Positions 44,814-53,118 of a stretch of 64,000 bases of DNA are shown here, piece after piece (within the stretch, counting starts at the first letter, position 1; each line of letters opens with the position of its first letter). The DNA lies in the NCBI GenBank assembly GCA_015059435.1, contig SVAJ01000001.1:282657-346656 (forward strand). Reading direction: 5' to 3'. The notes beneath the pieces were generated by a model. The model had not been told where the DNA came from, searched no databases, and worked only from the letters and a program-made list of their open reading frames with translations. Source of the DNA: Bacillota bacterium (GTDB lineage: Bacteria > Bacillota_I > Bacilli_A > RF39 > UBA660). The position numbers were made by a program, and so were the translations under genes.

Positions 44814-44842
44814 ATTTTATATGATTATTAACATTTAGTCAA
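44814..44842 (-). promoter_or_regulatory. Promoter of the ABC exporter operon
   Basis: On the minus strand TTGACT (44837-44842), 17 nt and TAAAAT (44814-44819). Confidence 0.65.
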
Positions 44843-44872
44843 AAGAAAAGATAATTATTTATTATCTTTTTC
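44842..44872 (-). terminator. Terminator of the 44862-45440 gene
   Basis: A perfect 10-bp stem (44846-44855 with 44861-44870, 5-nt loop) overlaps the stop codon and precedes the exporter promoter. Confidence 0.75.
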
Positions 44873-45440
44873 TCATATAGTCTCTAATACTATCTTGTTC
44901 TATTACTTTTCCTTCATCTACATCAATATAGGGAACATCAAAATCTAATTTTTCTACCTTATCAATAAATTTTTTCATTTCCTCTTCATTTTCTGCATGA
45001 TCTAGTACTGGCCAAAACCCATCTTTTTTACTTGGTATTTTGATTCCTACTACTTTATCTAGAGGAATTGCATCTCTTACTTGATATTCATCTTTCCAAT
45101 ATGAATATCTTTTATTTATTGGTAATTTACTTACATATTCCCATACTATATCTGGATGTTTTTGTTCTGTTTTAATAGCGTCAACATCGTCTACTATTAA
45201 AGCAAATAATCCTTGACTATAATGTGTATATGATGATCCTGTTTCTTCATTCTTCTTAGATAATGATATAAAGTGATTACCATTCCATATATTATTACCT
45301 TTTTTAGGTCTTAATCCATACTTTTTTTGCATGTTTCGTGATAATATGTGTCCAGTTAAGACAATCTTATCAATCACTCTACTATTAACAGCATGATATA
45401 ACCATTCTTCATTTATTTCAATATTTTTAATTCCACCCAT
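44862..45440 (-). CDS. Unknown protein, possible ADP-ribosyltransferase-like fold
   Basis: This 192-residue cytoplasmic protein opens with EEWLYHAVNSRVIDKIVLTG, has HFISLSKKN near residue 65, and YQVRDAIPLDKVVGIKIP near residue 130. A [LY]-H-[AG]-[TV] start, a middle S-x-S strand and a late [EQ]-x-R-D-x-[VI]-P strand are the order seen in DarT-like and other ART-fold proteins. I see this as a resemblance only; no antitoxin (macrodomain) is adjacent. It follows pncC on the same strand by 14 bp. Confidence 0.45.
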   Translation of the reverse strand: MGGIKNIEINEEWLYHAVNSRVIDKIVLTGHILSRNMQKKYGLRPKKGNNIWNGNHFISLSKKNEETGSSYTHYSQGLFALIVDDVDAIKTEQKHPDIVWEYVSKLPINKRYSYWKDEYQVRDAIPLDKVVGIKIPSKKDGFWPVLDHAENEEEMKKFIDKVEKLDFDVPYIDVDEGKVIEQDSIRDYMRKR

Positions 45441-45454
45441 AAGCTGTTTCCTTT

Positions 45455-45919
45455 CTATATAGTATTTTGTAGAATCTTTATAACTTCGTCTAAAACTATT
45501 CTTTTGTTTTCTGGTCTTGTTTTTTTATCTACTATTACGACTGATTCTATATATTTATCATTTTTTCTATCATATACACTAATATATACTTTGTTATCAC
45601 TGCCAACTAAATTATTTTTATCAACTCTATTTAGTTTGCCAGTAATTCCTATACCATAATCACTATTAGTAAATATAGATATCTTTTTACTCATTTCATT
45701 GGCTGTTTCTATACTATATACGCTATATTTTTCTATTATATTTTTGTCTACACCTAATTTTATTTTATATTCATTAGAGTATGTTACAGCACTGAATTTT
45801 AATACTTCGCTAGCTCCTTCTATATTAGTTATTTCATTAACTATATATCCTCCAGTACATGATTCCATTGTTGAAATTGTTTTTTCTTTTTCTATTAGTT
45901 TATTAACTAGTTCTTTCAT
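45455..45919 (-). CDS. pncC: CinA C-terminal-type NMN amidohydrolase
   Basis: This 154-residue protein is the stand-alone CinA C-terminal domain (PncC), which deamidates nicotinamide mononucleotide in NAD recycling. ISTMESCTGGYIVNEITNIE holds the family's ESCTGG active-site block. FSAVTYSNEYKIKLGV and YGIGITGKLNR correspond to the other conserved strands, though the latter is altered from the usual G-I-A-G-P-x-G. Function as an amidohydrolase is likely but not certain because of this change. Confidence 0.82.
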   Translation of the reverse strand: MKELVNKLIEKEKTISTMESCTGGYIVNEITNIEGASEVLKFSAVTYSNEYKIKLGVDKNIIEKYSVYSIETANEMSKKISIFTNSDYGIGITGKLNRVDKNNLVGSDNKVYISVYDRKNDKYIESVVIVDKKTRPENKRIVLDEVIKILQNTI

Positions 45920-45950
45920 ATAAATCAGTCCTCTTATATATTATATCATA

Positions 45951-46466
45951 TTAATATACTTTTTTACTATGCATGCAATGAAAATAGAACATATTACAAC
46001 TTTTTACAAATAATGGTCTTCTATATTCATAAAAACTTATTTTACTTCTGTCATAATCATCTTTTTTCATAAAATCAGAAAAATTATCTTTTAAGTATTC
46101 AAATATATCTTCTAATTTTTTATATTTATGAACACCTTTCATTCTATCCCATGATGCTTCAAAGTAGTACCAATATCCATCAAGATAGAATACTAAAAAT
46201 GTATGACAATAATATTTTTTATCTTCTCTTGAAACCATAAATATTACTTTGTGTTTAATTTTTCTTTTCTTAAAGAAGTCTCTTTCTAATTCACACATTT
46301 CCCAACAGATAGCGTGATGTCTTTCTTCTATATCTTTAAGTTTTTTCATTTTAAAGTTTTTAGTAAAATTACCATCCCTTAGTTTTCTATGTAATTTATT
46401 ATTTTTATCATGCCATCCATATTTTTTATCTTTTAGTTTATTATAAAACTCTTCTATTTCTTCCAT
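45951..46466 (-). CDS. Putative transglutaminase-like fold protein
   Basis: This 171-residue protein has a Cys in a helix (ERHHAICWEMCELERDFF), then a strand pair, then CHTFLVFYLDGYWYYFEASW with a His followed by the G-x-W-x-x-x-[DE]-x-[ST]-W pattern. This Cys-His-acid order is that of transglutaminase/arylamine-transferase-like folds. Substrate and activity are unknown; there is no signal peptide. The ATG at 46466 is 4 nt after GGGAGG. Confidence 0.55.
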   Translation of the reverse strand: MEEIEEFYNKLKDKKYGWHDKNNKLHRKLRDGNFTKNFKMKKLKDIEERHHAICWEMCELERDFFKKRKIKHKVIFMVSREDKKYYCHTFLVFYLDGYWYYFEASWDRMKGVHKYKKLEDIFEYLKDNFSDFMKKDDYDRSKISFYEYRRPLFVKSCNMFYFHCMHSKKVY

Positions 46467-46480
46467 ATTTCCTCCCAAAA

Positions 46481-46500
46481 AAAGAAACTAGTGTTTCTTT
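46481..46500 (-). terminator. Terminator of the FemAB gene
   Basis: A perfect 8-bp stem (46481-46488 with 46493-46500, 4-nt loop) overlaps the stop codon; the minus strand continues in a U run. Confidence 0.7.
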
Positions 46501-47717
46501 ATTTTTTGTATTAGCTTTAATAATTTATAATGCCATGTGATAGGAAGAACAAACTCTCCAATTAACTCTTCTACATATCCATTAAATCCTCTTTTAAATT
46601 CATATATTCCATAATCTTTTGGATGAGTATTAATATCAGCTGGTATTCCATAGAAATTATGTTTTTTAAAGCCATTTTCTATTCCATATTTAATCATCAT
46701 CCATTGTAGTAGATATTGTGAATTATATTTCATGAATTCAGAATAATTACCACTAGATAAGTAAATTATTTCTGGTTTAATTATTATAAACATAGATCCT
46801 GATAAAGTTATGGTATCAGTTTGTTTTTCTTTGATAGTTTCTTCTGCTTCTTTGATTCTTTTATCTATTGAATTAATCTCATTAGTAAGTCCTTTCTTTT
46901 GACCTTCATTGTATTTAGCATCACTTAGACTTTCTATTTTTTGTTCTTTTTCTTTTTTCTCTTCTTGTAGTTTTTTAATATAATCTTTTAGATTTAATTC
47001 AGTTACAAAATACTTTACTTCTCCTTTATCAGCAAAAAGTTTATACATATTTTGATAGTATTCTACACCTCTAACTGAGAAATTCTTTCTTTCACCAGTT
47101 TCAATCATTATTTTTTGAAATCTGTCTAACTCATCATATTTTAATTCTTTGATTGTTATACCTATTTTTTCTGTTTTTCTAATAGTATTTCTAGTATTAG
47201 ATTTCATTTCTTTTAAAATTTCTTGTTCGTTCTTTCCTTCTAATCCTAATGAAAACATCCAAGATACTTGTTCTCTTTCTTCTACTGGTAATTGTTTGAA
47301 TCCTTCTTTTTTTAAGAATTCAACAACATTAGAATTATCTATTCCATCTTCTACAATATTTCCATCTATATCTCTTTGTTTATAGATTATATATGGATCC
47401 ATTCTAAATACATATCCATTATGTTCTTTTACAAATTCTTTTATTTTTTCTATAAATATTTTATATGTATCTAAGTCTTTATAATCTACTAATAATCCTC
47501 TTGGAGAGTAGAATTCTAACTTATTAAAATGTCTCTTATGTGATAATAACATAGCACTGGCTATTAATTTTTTGTTATCTTTTAATCCTACAAAGTATGT
47601 TGTCCAACCAGATTTTTCTCTAAGTTTACCTATTTCTGGAGCTGATAGAAAAGTTTTTTGTGGATGATTTTCCCAAAAATCTCTATACTCTTTTTCTTTT
47701 ATTTCTACAAATTCCAT
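46488..47717 (-). CDS. FemAB family peptidoglycan bridge aminoacyltransferase
   Basis: FemAB proteins add amino acids from aminoacyl-tRNA to the lipid II stem peptide and so build interpeptide bridges. This 409-residue protein has two GNAT-like halves (EFYSPRGLLVDYKDLDTYKI and KSNTRNTIRKTEKIGITIKE) and a long charged coiled coil (about 245-305), a seryl-tRNA-synthetase-like arm typical of the family. KHNFYGIPADINTHPKDYGI and EFKRGFNGYVEELIGEFVLP are strong family blocks. The ATG at 47717 follows AAGGTGA. Only one copy is visible here; the amino acid added is unknown. Confidence 0.93.
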   Translation of the reverse strand: MEFVEIKEKEYRDFWENHPQKTFLSAPEIGKLREKSGWTTYFVGLKDNKKLIASAMLLSHKRHFNKLEFYSPRGLLVDYKDLDTYKIFIEKIKEFVKEHNGYVFRMDPYIIYKQRDIDGNIVEDGIDNSNVVEFLKKEGFKQLPVEEREQVSWMFSLGLEGKNEQEILKEMKSNTRNTIRKTEKIGITIKELKYDELDRFQKIMIETGERKNFSVRGVEYYQNMYKLFADKGEVKYFVTELNLKDYIKKLQEEKKEKEQKIESLSDAKYNEGQKKGLTNEINSIDKRIKEAEETIKEKQTDTITLSGSMFIIIKPEIIYLSSGNYSEFMKYNSQYLLQWMMIKYGIENGFKKHNFYGIPADINTHPKDYGIYEFKRGFNGYVEELIGEFVLPITWHYKLLKLIQKIKKH

Positions 47718-47758
47718 TTGTTCACCTTCAATCAATTATTCATATATTATTATATATA

Positions 47759-47793
47759 AAAATAGAAGATTTATCAACAAACCTTCTATTTAT
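47759..47793 (-). terminator. Terminator of the 47786-48472 gene
   Basis: An 8-bp stem (47761-47768 with 47783-47790) overlaps the stop codon and ends in U-rich sequence on the minus strand. Confidence 0.65.
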
Positions 47794-48472
47794 TAGTTAG
47801 TTTTTTTACTTCTTTTACTGCTTTTTTATATGGTTTTAAACTGTTTGTTTCTTTAGCAAAAATTGTATATATAAATAATACAATCATAATTACCATTAAG
47901 AAGAATGTTATAAATATATAAATATTAAATTTATCTATTCTTGGTTTTGTAGTATCTAAGTAACTATTAGTTAAGTACTTTTCAAAATTTTCATTCGTTA
48001 TAGAAATTTCATTTTCTTTAGGAATAAATTTTTTTATATTTTTAATAGCTAATTCTTTTAAGTCTTCTTCTATTATTACTGGATAACCATATACTTTTAC
48101 TGGATCTGGTTTATCTAGATTTCTTTCATATGTATAATCTATTATTTCTTTGTATTTTTTATAATCTTTTGGTTTTATTGCGATTAGATATGTATGCCAT
48201 ACTCCAGTATCTTCTTCTTCTATTACAAAATGTATTTCTTTATCTGCATGTTCATAATATGCGAATTTTTCTGACATCTTGGATACATTTATATAAGCAT
48301 AGTCTTCATTAGTTTTAACATCATTCCAAGATATTACATTTTGTTTTTCTTGGTATAGTAAGTAAGAACAATAGAACAAAATAGTTATAATTACTAAATA
48401 GACTAAACATAATAAGAATTTAATTATTAATTTTTTTTCATTAATTTTTCTTTTCTTCTTTCTCTTTTTCAT
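47786..48472 (-). CDS. Two-helix membrane protein of unknown function
   Basis: This 228-residue protein has a strongly basic start (MKKRKKKRKINEKK), a membrane helix at about 17-40, an outer domain of about 140 residues, and a second helix at about 182-205 with a basic tail. The outer domain includes EEEDTGVWHTYLIAIKPKDY and PVKVYGYPVIIEEDLKELA. I know no named family with this layout. It stands between dut and the FemAB gene on the same strand. Confidence 0.6.
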   Translation of the reverse strand: MKKRKKKRKINEKKLIIKFLLCLVYLVIITILFYCSYLLYQEKQNVISWNDVKTNEDYAYINVSKMSEKFAYYEHADKEIHFVIEEEDTGVWHTYLIAIKPKDYKKYKEIIDYTYERNLDKPDPVKVYGYPVIIEEDLKELAIKNIKKFIPKENEISITNENFEKYLTNSYLDTTKPRIDKFNIYIFITFFLMVIMIVLFIYTIFAKETNSLKPYKKAVKEVKKLTNK

Positions 48473-48520
48473 AAACTACCTCTACTATATTTATATAATA
48501 ACATATTAGTACAAAAGAAA

Positions 48521-48541
48521 AAAGAAGAAAATTCTTCTTAT
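48521..48541 (-). terminator. Possible terminator after dut
   Basis: AAGAAGAA/TTCTTCTT complementary arms around a tiny loop at the dut stop codon, with U-rich sequence after. Weak. Confidence 0.4.
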
Positions 48542-48993
48542 TTATCTGTTGAACCAAATCCTCCAGTTCTACTTCCTGTTGCGTTATCATTATCTGTTAC
48601 TAGGAATTTTGTAAATACAGCTTGACCTATTTTATCTCCTTTTTTTACTTCTATATCTTCTCCACTACAATTAAAGTATGCGAAGAACAAATGACCATCA
48701 TTATCAGGGTTACCATAGTAATCACTATCAATTAGTCCTACACTATTGGCTAAGATAAATCCTTTTTTAGGTCCACTACTTCTATTTAGAAGTAATACAC
48801 ATTCATCATCTTCACAATATACTTTTAATCCTGTTGGAACTAATGTAGGTTTAGATCCAGGAGTAAATTTTGGAATAATTAAATCTTCTGCAGCTTCGAT
48901 ATCATATCCTGCAGAATGGGCTGTACTCCTTACTGGTATATTTATATTTTTATCTTCATATCCTTTTACGACTTCAAATCCTCTATTATGCAT
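48538..48993 (-). CDS. dut: dUTP diphosphatase
   Basis: Dut hydrolyses dUTP to dUMP and keeps uracil out of DNA. The 151-residue trimeric-type enzyme has the five motifs: STAHSAGYDIEAAEDL (I), LLLNRSSGPKKGFIL (II), NSVGLIDSDYYGNPDNDG (III), KKGDKIGQAVFTKF (IV) and TGSRTGGFGSTDK (V). Its start is 13 bp after the nrdG stop, so it is probably read with nrdD-nrdG, linking dNTP supply and dUTP removal. Confidence 0.95.
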   Translation of the reverse strand: MHNRGFEVVKGYEDKNINIPVRSTAHSAGYDIEAAEDLIIPKFTPGSKPTLVPTGLKVYCEDDECVLLLNRSSGPKKGFILANSVGLIDSDYYGNPDNDGHLFFAYFNCSGEDIEVKKGDKIGQAVFTKFLVTDNDNATGSRTGGFGSTDK

Positions 48994-49005
48994 TTTTATC
49001 TCCTT

Positions 49006-49497
49006 CTATTTGTATAATACTACTTTGTTGTTTTTTAAACTTTTTTGTACATCAATAACTCTTTGATTAGATGATCCTTTCCATTTTAACCTTGGATCTC
49101 TTTTAGCTATTTGAAATTGTCCATCTACTAAAACATCTAAATATTTAACAACTTCTTTATCTTTTAAATATTCATCAAATAAAAATCCTGACCATGCCCA
49201 AATAGTTTTATCTGGATATGTCTCTTTGAATTTTTTTGCTAAACGTGTAGTTGCATCTATGTTTTTAGGATGCATTGGTTCTCCACCTAAAATAGATAAT
49301 CCACTTATATAGTCATCTTTAGCTATATTGATAATTTCATCTATTTGTTCATCTGTGAACTCTAATCCACCATTAAAGTCCCAAGTTTCACTATTAAAGC
49401 ATCCTTCGCAATGAAATGCGCAACCTTGAAAAAAGATGGAAACGCGAACACCAGGTCCGTTCGCGATATCCATTTTTCTTATTTTATTATATCTCAT
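49006..49497 (-). CDS. nrdG: Anaerobic ribonucleotide reductase activase
   Basis: NrdG is a radical SAM enzyme that puts the glycyl radical on NrdD. The 163-residue protein has the radical SAM cysteines in FQGCAFHCEGCFN (CxxxCxxC) and the SAM-binding SILGGEPMHPKN. NGPGVRVSIFFQ precedes the cluster as in the family. Its ATG overlaps the end of nrdD. Confidence 0.97.
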   Translation of the reverse strand: MRYNKIRKMDIANGPGVRVSIFFQGCAFHCEGCFNSETWDFNGGLEFTDEQIDEIINIAKDDYISGLSILGGEPMHPKNIDATTRLAKKFKETYPDKTIWAWSGFLFDEYLKDKEVVKYLDVLVDGQFQIAKRDPRLKWKGSSNQRVIDVQKSLKNNKVVLYK

Positions 49498-51686
49498 TAA
49501 GCATCCTTATTATCTAAGTGGATTACTCTTTCTTTGATTTCTTGTGTTCTTCCTTTATTCCAGAAGTTTGTTCCAATGTAACCACAAGTACGTCTAGCAA
49601 CGTTCATTTTATTATGATCTCTATTTCCACAGTTTGGACAATACCATTCTAGCTTTTCATCTATTAAGATTTCTCCTGTATATCCACATTCATGACAATA
49701 ATCAGATTTAGTATTTAATTCTGCATACATTATATTATTATAAATAAACTTAATTACTTCCATTACAGAATCTAAGTTACCTGTTAAATCTGCAGTTTCA
49801 ATATATGATATAGCTCCACCTGGAGATAATTTTTGAAATTCGCTTTCTAATTTTAATTTTGTGAATGCGTCTATTTCTTCAAATACTGGAACATGATAAG
49901 AATTAGTAATATAATCTCTATCAGTTATATTTTTAATAACTCCAAATCTTTCTTTTAGACATTTAGCAAATTTATATGTTGTTGATTCAATTGGTGTTCC
50001 ATAAACTGAATAATCTATATTTTCTTCTTCTTTCCATTTTTTACATGCATCATTTAAATGTTGCATTACTTGAAGACCAAATTCTTTACCTTTTCCACCA
50101 TCAGTATGAGAGTGTCCTGTCATATATTTAACACATTCATAAAGACCAGCATATCCTAGTGAAATAGTTGAATATCCATTATGTAATAATTCGTGGATTG
50201 ATTCACCTTTTTCTAATCTAGCTAAAGCTCCATGTTGCCATAATATTGGTGCAACATCACTTGTAACTTTTGAAAGTCTCTTATGACGGATTTTTAATGC
50301 TCTATGACATAATTCTAGTCTTTCATCCATGATATTCCAGAAATCGTCCATATTTTTATCAGAAGTTAGAGCAACATCAACTAAATTGATAGTAACAACA
50401 CCTTGGTTAAATCTACCATAGTATTTTCCTACTCCTTCTTTATAGTTCTTTGCTTTAGCAATATTTCCTAAGCTAATTGATCTATCTGGAGTTAAGAATG
50501 AACGACATCCCATACAAGGATAACAATCACCTTCACCATTTTCGTTTATTTTTAATTCTTTCATTACTTTTTCACTGATATAATCAGGAACCATTCTCTT
50601 AGCAGTACATTGTGCTGCTAATTTTGTTAAGTAATAATATTTACCTTTTGGATTCATGTTATCTTCTTCTAGTACATATAGAAGTTTAGGGAATGCTGGT
50701 GTTATATATACACCATTTTCATTTTTCATTCCTTCTGTTCTTTGTTTTAATACTTCTTCAATTAACATAGCAAGTTCTTCTTTGTATTCTTCAGTTTCAC
50801 CTAAATACATACATACACTTAAGAATGGAGCTTGACCATTTGTTGTAGTCATTGAATTAATTTGATATTGGAATGTTTGTACTCCATCTGTAATTTCTTT
50901 AGCCAAATCTTCTTTAGCAAATTTTTCTATTTGTTTTTCTGTTAATTTTCTCTTTTTATATTTTTTTACATATGATTCATAACTTGATCTTATGAATGGA
51001 GCTAAATGTGTTAATGTAATTGTACATCCACCATATTGAGAAGAATTAACTGCAGTAATTAACTGAGTAGCAATAGTCATCGCAGTTAAAAATCTATGTG
51101 GTTTTTCAATCATTACTCCATTAATATTAGTTCCATTTTGTAACATATCATCTAAGTTAATTAAGTCACAATTATGTAGGGCATTTTGTGCAAAGTAATC
51201 TGCATCATGGAAATGGATTATACCATCATCATGTGCTTGAACTATATCTTCTGGTAATAAGAATCTTCTAGTAATATCAGTTGAAGTAATTCCAGCTAAA
51301 TAATCCCTTTGTGTTGTAACAACTGTAGCATCTTTATTAGAGTTTTCTGTATTCCAGTATTCACTTTCTCCATCAATTAATTCTTTAATTGATTGATCAG
51401 TTGTATTACTACGTCTTACAAGTTCTCTTGTATATCTATAAGTAATATATCTCTTAGCAAGTTCATATTTACCCATAGACATTAATTTCATTTCAATGAT
51501 GTCTTGAATATCTTCAACTAAGATTCTTTTTTTACCTAGTCTTTCAATATATTTAATAATATTTTTTATTTGAGTTGAAGAAACTCTGTCTTCTTCTTCA
51601 ACTTCTAAGTTTGCTTTTTCGATTGCATCTTCAATTTTTTGTGGACAATAATCGACCATATGTCCATCTCTTTTAATAATCTTCAT
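49497..51686 (-). CDS. nrdD: Anaerobic ribonucleoside-triphosphate reductase
   Basis: NrdD reduces ribonucleotides to deoxyribonucleotides without oxygen by a glycyl radical. The 729-residue protein starts with an ATP-cone allosteric domain (about 1-90, IIKRDGHMVDYCPQKIEDA). Then the catalytic barrel follows, with HDADYFAQNALHNCDLINL and CYPCMGCRSFLTPD. The C-terminal zinc ribbon has CHECGYTGE and CPNCGNRDH, and the glycyl radical loop is RRTCGYIGTNFWNKGRTQE. The promoter region holds a palindrome at about -42 that may bind the divergent Crp/Fnr protein. Confidence 0.97.
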   Translation of the reverse strand: MKIIKRDGHMVDYCPQKIEDAIEKANLEVEEEDRVSSTQIKNIIKYIERLGKKRILVEDIQDIIEMKLMSMGKYELAKRYITYRYTRELVRRSNTTDQSIKELIDGESEYWNTENSNKDATVVTTQRDYLAGITSTDITRRFLLPEDIVQAHDDGIIHFHDADYFAQNALHNCDLINLDDMLQNGTNINGVMIEKPHRFLTAMTIATQLITAVNSSQYGGCTITLTHLAPFIRSSYESYVKKYKKRKLTEKQIEKFAKEDLAKEITDGVQTFQYQINSMTTTNGQAPFLSVCMYLGETEEYKEELAMLIEEVLKQRTEGMKNENGVYITPAFPKLLYVLEEDNMNPKGKYYYLTKLAAQCTAKRMVPDYISEKVMKELKINENGEGDCYPCMGCRSFLTPDRSISLGNIAKAKNYKEGVGKYYGRFNQGVVTINLVDVALTSDKNMDDFWNIMDERLELCHRALKIRHKRLSKVTSDVAPILWQHGALARLEKGESIHELLHNGYSTISLGYAGLYECVKYMTGHSHTDGGKGKEFGLQVMQHLNDACKKWKEEENIDYSVYGTPIESTTYKFAKCLKERFGVIKNITDRDYITNSYHVPVFEEIDAFTKLKLESEFQKLSPGGAISYIETADLTGNLDSVMEVIKFIYNNIMYAELNTKSDYCHECGYTGEILIDEKLEWYCPNCGNRDHNKMNVARRTCGYIGTNFWNKGRTQEIKERVIHLDNKDA

Positions 51687-51727
51687 ATACTACTCTCCCC
51701 ATAATTAATTTTTTTAATTACACTCCA

Positions 51728-51792
51728 ATTATAACTCTATTAAAAAAATATTTTTTGTTGCATTTGCAACATTTTACAAAATTTGTTATAAT
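51728..51792. promoter_or_regulatory. Divergent nrdD / Crp-Fnr promoters with palindrome
   Basis: A perfect inverted repeat, TGTTGCA-TT-TGCAACA, lies at 51756-51771. Toward nrdD there is TATAAT (51728-51733, minus) with no good -35; the palindrome centre is about 42 bp before the expected start, the class II activator position. Toward the regulator, TTGCAA (51764-51769), 17 nt and TATAAT (51787-51792) form a promoter whose -35 lies in the palindrome. This fits activation of nrdD and self-repression by the same factor. Confidence 0.7.
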
Positions 51793-51811
51793 TTTTTTAG
51801 GAGGTAGTAAA

Positions 51812-52441
51812 ATGACCTATTTATTTGAAAATATTAATGAGAAGAATTTGTTGAAATTAAAGAGAATTCTTAATGCTAATACTGTTACATACCGTAAGAA
51901 TGTCAATATATTGTCAAATGTAAAGCGTGATGATTTTATCGCCATAATTGACAGTGGAAGTGTCCAATTAGTCTTTAATGATTATGATGGGAATAAAACA
52001 ATTATTGAAGATATTAATGAAGGAGGTATATTTGGTTCTATCACTTCTTCTATATATAACGAGGAAGTTAGTTGTATTACTAAAGAAGAAACCCAAGTCA
52101 CTTATATTGAGTATAATGAAATAACTAATGATGAAATTATTAAAACTGATTCTTATATTATATTCATTAAGAATTTAATTAAGATATTGAGCGAGCAAGT
52201 AAGTGATAAAAATAGTAGAATTGAATTATTAACAAAAAAAACAACTCGTGATAAGTTGTTAGAATATTTTAAAATAAAATCACAAGAGCGTGGTAATAAA
52301 ACCTTTACTATTCCTATTTCATTTACTGAATTAGCCAATTATCTTTCTGTTGATAGAAGTGCTATGACTAGAGAAATTGGTTATTTAAAAGAAGAAGGTT
52401 TTATTAAAACTTCTGGTAGAAAAATAACTTTATTATATTAA
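51812..52441 (+). CDS. Crp/Fnr family transcriptional regulator
   Basis: This 209-residue protein has a cyclic-nucleotide-binding-like domain (about 20-115), a long dimerisation helix, and a C-terminal winged helix-turn-helix with SFTELANYLSVDRSAMTREI as the recognition part. It lacks the N-terminal cysteine group of Fe-S FNR, so its signal is something else. The ATG at 51812 follows AGGAGG; an earlier frame start lies inside the promoter and is rejected. Divergent to nrdD, it is a good candidate for controlling anaerobic dNTP synthesis. Confidence 0.88.
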   Translation: MTYLFENINEKNLLKLKRILNANTVTYRKNVNILSNVKRDDFIAIIDSGSVQLVFNDYDGNKTIIEDINEGGIFGSITSSIYNEEVSCITKEETQVTYIEYNEITNDEIIKTDSYIIFIKNLIKILSEQVSDKNSRIELLTKKTTRDKLLEYFKIKSQERGNKTFTIPISFTELANYLSVDRSAMTREIGYLKEEGFIKTSGRKITLLY

Positions 52442-52442
52442 T

Positions 52443-53069
52443 TTATTCTTTGAATTTAACACCTAGAATACCTACTATATCCATAGATTGAAAACTATCA
52501 ATGATCATACCCTGTATAGAATTAAAATCAATCATTATACCAGTTAGTTTACAAGTTGAAAAATCTATATCCCTTAGTTTAGTATTATTTATTTCTGATT
52601 CTGTAAAATTCACATCATTAAATTCTACTTTATTTAATTTAGTTTCTAGAAAAGTTGTTTCACAAAGATCACTATTATTTATAATAATATTAGACATTTT
52701 AGCATTAGAAAAATTTATATATTTGCACATTGAGTCAGATATTTCTATATCTTTTAGGCTTGATTCTATAAATGAAACACCTATCATTTTACAATTTATA
52801 AACTTTACTCTATCAATTAATTTATTATCAAATTTTTTATTTGATAGATCACAATTTTCAAATATTACATCAATAAGATCTATATCTTTTAGTTCTATAT
52901 TCGTGAAATCTATATCTTTAAAAATGCAACTATCAAAAGTTGTATTTTTTATTTCAATATTTTTATCAATATTTTTTGTAAATATATAGTTATTAAAATT
53001 ATCTTCTAAGTATGCATCATATAAATTATAATCAATAGTATTTAGTATTTTAGGTTTATTTATTTTCAT
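52443..53069 (-). CDS. Pentapeptide-repeat-like protein
   Basis: This 208-residue protein is built from five-residue repeats of the A(D/N)LXX type in a degenerate form: DIDFTNIELKDIDLIDVIFE, CDLSNKKFDNKLID, SNAKMSNIIINNSDLCETTF and LETKLNKVEFNDVNFTESEI. These form a right-handed beta-helix. Qnr/MfpA proteins that mimic DNA share this shape, but most repeats have other or unknown functions. It is convergent with the Crp/Fnr gene. Confidence 0.75.
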   Translation of the reverse strand: MKINKPKILNTIDYNLYDAYLEDNFNNYIFTKNIDKNIEIKNTTFDSCIFKDIDFTNIELKDIDLIDVIFENCDLSNKKFDNKLIDRVKFINCKMIGVSFIESSLKDIEISDSMCKYINFSNAKMSNIIINNSDLCETTFLETKLNKVEFNDVNFTESEINNTKLRDIDFSTCKLTGIMIDFNSIQGMIIDSFQSMDIVGILGVKFKE

Positions 53070-53085
53070 ATTCTATCCTTTCTAA

Positions 53086-53118
53086 TAAAAAAGTAACATT
53101 TTGTTAATGTCACTTTAT
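53086..53118 (-). terminator. Terminator of the surface-protein operon
   Basis: A 10-bp stem with one G-U pair (53091-53100 with 53106-53115) overlaps the stop of the 53110 gene, followed by U residues on the minus strand. Confidence 0.7.

Noticed and set aside
51687-51811. NrdR boxes before nrdD
   Set aside because: No pair of the 16-bp NrdR motif is visible; the only strong dyad is the TGTTGCA palindrome, which fits a Crp/Fnr protein.
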